Notes under the pieces: model-generated
The model's database searches: none
What the model was told of the DNA's origin: nothing
Seen by the model: the letters and a program-made list of their open reading frames with translations, nothing else
Assembly (NCBI GenBank): GCA_946480675.1
Contig: CAMLKS010000060.1
Location: 1-9,969 of the forward strand
Length of the DNA: 9,969 nt
Direction of reading: 5' to 3'
DNA from: an uncultured Bacteroidota bacterium
Lineage (GTDB): Bacteria > Bacteroidota > Bacteroidia > Chitinophagales > Chitinophagaceae
Part shown: positions 7,235 to 9,969 of the stretch, in pieces
How positions within the stretch are numbered: the first letter of the stretch is position 1
Layout of the letters: each line of letters begins with the position of its first letter
Program-made: the position numbers and the translations under genes

Positions 7235-8809
7235 TTATCGTGCTATATTCACAGCACGCAGCTCACGTATCACCGTTACCTTTATCTGGCCGGGATATTG
7301 CATTTCTTTCTGAATCTTGTCAGCTATTTCAAACGATAGGCGGTCGCTGTCTGCATCGCTTACTTTCTCCGCTTCTACTATTACGCGCAGTTCGCGGCCT
7401 GCCTGTATTGCATATGCTTTTTCTACACCATTGTAGGCCATGGCCAGACCTTCCAGGTCTTTGATGCGCTGCAGATAGCTCTGCATCATTTCGCGGCGCG
7501 CACCCGGGCGTGCACCACTGATGGCATCGCAGGCCTGTACGATAGGTGAAATGATATAAGTCATCTCCATCTCATCGTGGTGGGCACCAATAGCGTTCAC
7601 GATAGCAGGGTGCTCACCACTTTTTTCAGCCAATTTCGCCCCCAGCAATGCGTGGCTCAGTTCTGTTTCTTCATCCGGCACTTTACCTATATCATGCAGC
7701 AGGCCGGCACGTTTTGCCAGTTTCACTACCTTTTGGCCAAGGCCCAGTTCAGCAGCCATGATACCGCAAAGGTTAGCTGTTTCCTTAGAGTGCATCAGCA
7801 GGTTTTGACCGTATGATGAACGGAAGCGCATTTTACCTACCATACGCACCAGGTCTTTATGCAGACCGTGGATACCTAATTCTATGATAGTACGCTCGCC
7901 TATTTCCAGCACTTGTTCTTCCAGTTGTTTCTTCGTTTTTTCCACCACCTCTTCAATACGTGCAGGGTGAATGCGACCATCTTGCACCAGGCGCTGCAGC
8001 GACAGGCGGGCTACCTCACGGCGCAGCGGGTCGAAACAGCTCAGTACGATAGCTTCAGGAGTGTCATCTATGATCAGGTCTACACCGGTAGCTGCTTCCA
8101 GCGCGCGAATGTTACGTCCCTCGCGGCCTATTATCTGGCCTTTTATCTCATCGCTTTCCAGGTTGAATACCGTAATGGCATTCTCTATGGTTTGCTCTGC
8201 GCCGGTACGTTGTATGGTTTGGATGATGATTTTCTTCGCTTCTTTAGTAGCATTGGCTTTCGCCTCTTCCATTATCTCCTTCACGTGGGCCATGGCGGCG
8301 GTACGGGCTTCTTCTTTCACCGCTTCCATCAGCTCTGCCTTCGCTTCTTCAGCCGATAAGTTGGCTACCTTTTCAAGGCGCTTGATGTGCTCTTCCTGGT
8401 GGCGTTCCAGTTCGGTACGCTTGATGTTTACTACTTCCAGTTGCTTATCCAGGTTTTCCTTCAGCTGCTGGTATTCGTTAATTTGTTTTTGCAGCGATGC
8501 GTTTTTGTCATTTACGCTTTGCTGTTGTTGTTTAATACGGTTTTCTACTTCGGCAATTTTCTGGTTGCGCTGTAATACTTCTTTTTCGTGCTCACTTTTT
8601 TGTTGTAAAAAGTGTTCTTTGGCCTCCAGTATTTTCTTTTCCTTTATAGTTTCTGCATGTGCTTTCGCCTCTTCTACCAGTTTTTTAGCTTGTTGTTCTG
8701 CTTCGTCTACTTGTTTTTGAGTGTTTTTTGCAAATACTATTTTACCTAGAAAAATACCTATTAATATGGCGGCCACCGCTACTATGGCGACGGTAATTGA
8801 TGAATCCAT
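7235..8809 (-). CDS. rny: Ribonuclease Y (membrane-anchored endoribonuclease)
   Basis: RNase Y starts bulk mRNA decay by internal cleavage and is held at the inner face of the cytoplasmic membrane. The 524-residue product has the whole family layout. A transmembrane helix spans about residues 5-27 ([23 protein letters not shown]). A long charged coiled coil, rich in Glu, Lys and Gln, runs from about 28 to 200. The KH RNA-binding domain is at about 215-275 with the loop G228-REG231. The HD phosphohydrolase domain is at about 335-430, with metal ligands H340, H372-D373 and D428, plus H410-H411 and the family segment [11 protein letters not shown]. The ATG at 8809 begins directly before the membrane helix ([10 protein letters not shown]), which supports it. 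No key residue is missing. It is a single gene, divergent from the NlpC/P60 gene and convergent with the DUF4142 gene. Confidence 0.97.
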   Translation of the reverse strand: MDSSITVAIVAVAAILIGIFLGKIVFAKNTQKQVDEAEQQAKKLVEEAKAHAETIKEKKILEAKEHFLQQKSEHEKEVLQRNQKIAEVENRIKQQQQSVNDKNASLQKQINEYQQLKENLDKQLEVVNIKRTELERHQEEHIKRLEKVANLSAEEAKAELMEAVKEEARTAAMAHVKEIMEEAKANATKEAKKIIIQTIQRTGAEQTIENAITVFNLESDEIKGQIIGREGRNIRALEAATGVDLIIDDTPEAIVLSCFDPLRREVARLSLQRLVQDGRIHPARIEEVVEKTKKQLEEQVLEIGERTIIELGIHGLHKDLVRMVGKMRFRSSYGQNLLMHSKETANLCGIMAAELGLGQKVVKLAKRAGLLHDIGKVPDEETELSHALLGAKLAEKSGEHPAIVNAIGAHHDEMEMTYIISPIVQACDAISGARPGARREMMQSYLQRIKDLEGLAMAYNGVEKAYAIQAGRELRVIVEAEKVSDADSDRLSFEIADKIQKEMQYPGQIKVTVIRELRAVNIAR

Positions 8810-8899
8810 GTTGTGCTATAACTTTTAAGCTGATGTTTTTAAATCCGGTTTCCATTAGGCTTACAGTTATTAATAAATTTTATATCTATAATAAATGTA

Positions 8900-8930
8900 C
8901 AACACTAAATTAGCCTGCTAAGTTACGAAA
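8900..8930 (-). promoter_or_regulatory. Possible rny promoter
   Basis: On the - strand, TTTC (8927-8930) is followed after 19 bases by TAGTGTTG (8900-8907). Each part differs by one base from the Bacteroidota TTTG / TAnnTTTG consensus, and the spacing is right. It would give rny a leader of roughly 85 bases that contains an A/T-rich stretch, including the palindrome TTATTAATAA at 8867-8876. No hairpin or known RNA element was recognised in that leader. Confidence 0.3.
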
Positions 8931-8983
8931 AGATTTTGGTTAAGGAAATGGGCCGTTTACTACCATGTTCTGCCTAATCGCCG

Positions 8984-8991
8984 TAGTTTTG
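8984..8991 (+). promoter_or_regulatory. Likely -7 promoter element of the NlpC/P60 gene
   Basis: TAGTTTTG matches TAnnTTTG exactly and lies 22 bases before the ATG at 9014. No good TTTG is found 19-21 bases upstream (a TTTA at 8956-8959 is 24 bases away), so the -33 part is weak. The transcript would begin at about 8995, leaving a leader of about 20 bases. Confidence 0.4.
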
Positions 8992-9011
8992 TAGTTCTTT
9001 TCCTGAACTAC
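8991..9011 (+). other. Hairpin in the leader of the NlpC/P60 gene
   Basis: GTAGTTC (8991-8997) and GAACTAC (9005-9011) form a perfect 7-base inverted repeat around the 7-base loop TTTTCCT, ending two bases before the start codon. It overlaps the last base of the -7 element and fills almost the whole predicted leader. It could be a DNA operator or an RNA structure affecting translation. It has no T-run, so it is not a terminator. Confidence 0.4.
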
Positions 9012-9013
9012 CG

Positions 9014-9799
9014 ATGGTTTTATCATATTCTTATTGCAATGTATCTGTAATGCCTATGCGCAGCGAACCCAGCCACCGTGCCGAACAGGTAAACGAAATG
9101 CTGTATGGCGAGCGTGCCGAGGTGCTGGAAGTAAATGAAGACAACTGGGCAAGGATACGTTGCGAATGGGACGGATATGAAGGCTGGTGCCGTTTTGGCC
9201 AGCTGACGATGACCAGCAGGAAAGAATACCGCAAGCCGGCTAAGGCTGTAGCTGCCAGCCACAACGACCGTATCTTGTTTGAGCAGGGCGATCAATGGGT
9301 GCCTATGGGCAGCGACTTATTTGGTTTTAAGAAGAGCCTTGTAAACTTCAAAGGTGATACCGGCAAGTATAAAGGCAAAAAGCTGGCATTGAAAAAAATG
9401 GTGCTGGATGCAGCGTCCCTGGAAAAAGCAGCCATGGCCTACCTGCATGCCCCCTACTTGTGGGGTGGCCGTAGCAGGGCAGGCATAGATTGCTCAGGGC
9501 TCACACAAATGGCATTTAAGATGTGTGGAATGGCCATCCCCCGAGATGCCAGCCAACAAGCTAAAGAAGGCACAGGTGTTGATTTTTTACAACACGCACA
9601 GTGTGGCGACCTGGCTTTTTTCGATAACAGTGATGGGAAGATTGTCCACGTGGGCATTTTGCTTGATAATCACACCATTATACACGCTACTGAAACCAGC
9701 GGGCGCGTAGTGATAGACCGTATAGATCAGGAAGGCATTATCAGTATAAAGCTGAAGAAGCGTACCCACCACCTGCGTTTTGTGAAACGTATATTTTAA
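9014..9799 (+). CDS. NlpC/P60 (C40) cysteine peptidase with N-terminal SH3b sequence, YkfC-like
   Basis: A 261-residue cell-wall peptide hydrolase. Residues about 8-65 resemble a bacterial SH3 domain (VMPMRSEPSHRAEQV, then GWCRFGQLT), and 70-125 may be a second, degenerate one. Residues about 130-258 are the NlpC/P60 domain: YLWGGRSRAGIDC160SGL with the nucleophile Cys160, H212 in VHVGIL as the base, and H224 in IIHAT as the third polar residue, so the active site is complete. Family members of this layout cut gamma-D-Glu to meso-diaminopimelate bonds in peptidoglycan peptides. There is no signal peptide or membrane helix at the N-terminus (MVLSYSYCNVSVMPMRSEPS), which suggests a cytoplasmic enzyme for muropeptide recycling, though that is inference. 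The start is supported by the -7 element just upstream. Its TAA overlaps the stop of the next, convergent gene. Confidence 0.93.
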   Translation: MVLSYSYCNVSVMPMRSEPSHRAEQVNEMLYGERAEVLEVNEDNWARIRCEWDGYEGWCRFGQLTMTSRKEYRKPAKAVAASHNDRILFEQGDQWVPMGSDLFGFKKSLVNFKGDTGKYKGKKLALKKMVLDAASLEKAAMAYLHAPYLWGGRSRAGIDCSGLTQMAFKMCGMAIPRDASQQAKEGTGVDFLQHAQCGDLAFFDNSDGKIVHVGILLDNHTIIHATETSGRVVIDRIDQEGIISIKLKKRTHHLRFVKRIF

Positions 9800-9969
9800 T
9801 CGTATTCGGTGCCTTTGTAAAAGATGCGGAACATATTCTGCCCTATCTGGTATTTCAGCACGTCATAGGCCAGTTCCCAGTTTTCCAGTTCGGCATTGGT
9901 TACATCATATATTTCCCCTTCTGTAAACAGGCGCAGCATGCCTATACGGTTGATATAAGCGATTGAATT
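9796..9969 (-). CDS. Unrecognised protein, C-terminal 57 residues only
   Basis: On the - strand an open frame enters from the right edge and ends at TAA (9796-9798), giving 57 residues (...AYINRIGMLRLFTEGEIYDVTNAE... ending FRIFYKGTEYD). Its composition is like a real, soluble, mixed alpha/beta protein: many charged and aromatic residues, no hydrophobic stretch. The codons look like those of the neighbours. The frame runs right up to the neighbouring gene and stops within its stop codon (the two TAA codons share TTAA, 9796-9799), which is a common convergent arrangement. I do not recognise the family, and the start lies beyond the window. No terminator is visible between the two genes. Confidence 0.7.
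   Translation of the reverse strand, partial: NSIAYINRIGMLRLFTEGEIYDVTNAELENWELAYDVLKYQIGQNMFRIFYKGTEYD

Noticed and set aside
7971..8720. A 249-codon + strand frame opposite rny, very rich in Ser, Cys and Phe
   Set aside because: It is the complement of the Glu/Lys/Gln-rich coiled coil of RNase Y, which removes stop codons on the opposite strand.
8810..9013. A possible small RNA or riboswitch in the spacer between rny and the NlpC/P60 gene
   Set aside because: Apart from promoter-like boxes, a 10-base A/T palindrome and the 7-base hairpin, I see no conserved RNA structure or terminator.

Overview
The window looks like an ordinary chromosomal segment of a Bacteroidota bacterium, most likely from the Chitinophagales/Sphingobacteriia side; the exact family is an inference. 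The case rests on several points. There is a DUF5686/carboxypeptidase-regulatory-like outer-membrane protein, a DUF4142 lipoprotein, and a PaaK-like ligase with the YASTEM signature. No gene start has a clear Shine-Dalgarno sequence. Promoter-like TAnnTTTG elements, the Bacteroidota sigma-A type -7 box, occur upstream of two genes. Base composition and codon use look even throughout, and I saw no tRNA, rRNA, insertion sequence, phage gene, CRISPR array or defence system.

Layout, left to right. Bases 1-1011 (+) are the 3' part of a beta-lactamase-fold serine hydrolase, closed by a strong intrinsic terminator. Bases 1081-3522 (+) encode a secreted 813-residue protein with a carboxypeptidase-regulatory-like N-terminus and an outer-membrane barrel-like C-terminus (DUF5686 type). 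A very long, nearly perfect hairpin at 3528-3572 separates it from the convergent guaB (IMP dehydrogenase, 3585-5054, -). A 172-base divergent spacer follows. Next come a phenylacetate-CoA-ligase-like adenylate-forming enzyme (5227-6531, +) and a DUF4142 lipoprotein (6584-7159, +). A second symmetric terminator at 7187-7215 separates these from the convergent rny (ribonuclease Y, 7235-8809, -). A divergent spacer of about 200 bases leads to an NlpC/P60 peptidase with N-terminal SH3b sequence (9014-9799, +). The stop codon of that gene overlaps the stop of an unrecognised convergent gene whose 3' end closes the window (9796-9969, -).

The genes are mostly independent single units: nucleotide synthesis (guaB), mRNA turnover (rny), and several envelope or cell-wall proteins (serine hydrolase, DUF5686, DUF4142, NlpC/P60). 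I see no evidence that they form one pathway. The parts most worth a second look are regulatory: a guaB promoter element so close to the ATG that the transcript may be leaderless, a hairpin filling the short leader of the NlpC/P60 gene, and a terminator ending 14 bases before the DUF5686 start codon. I did not find a convincing undescribed system.
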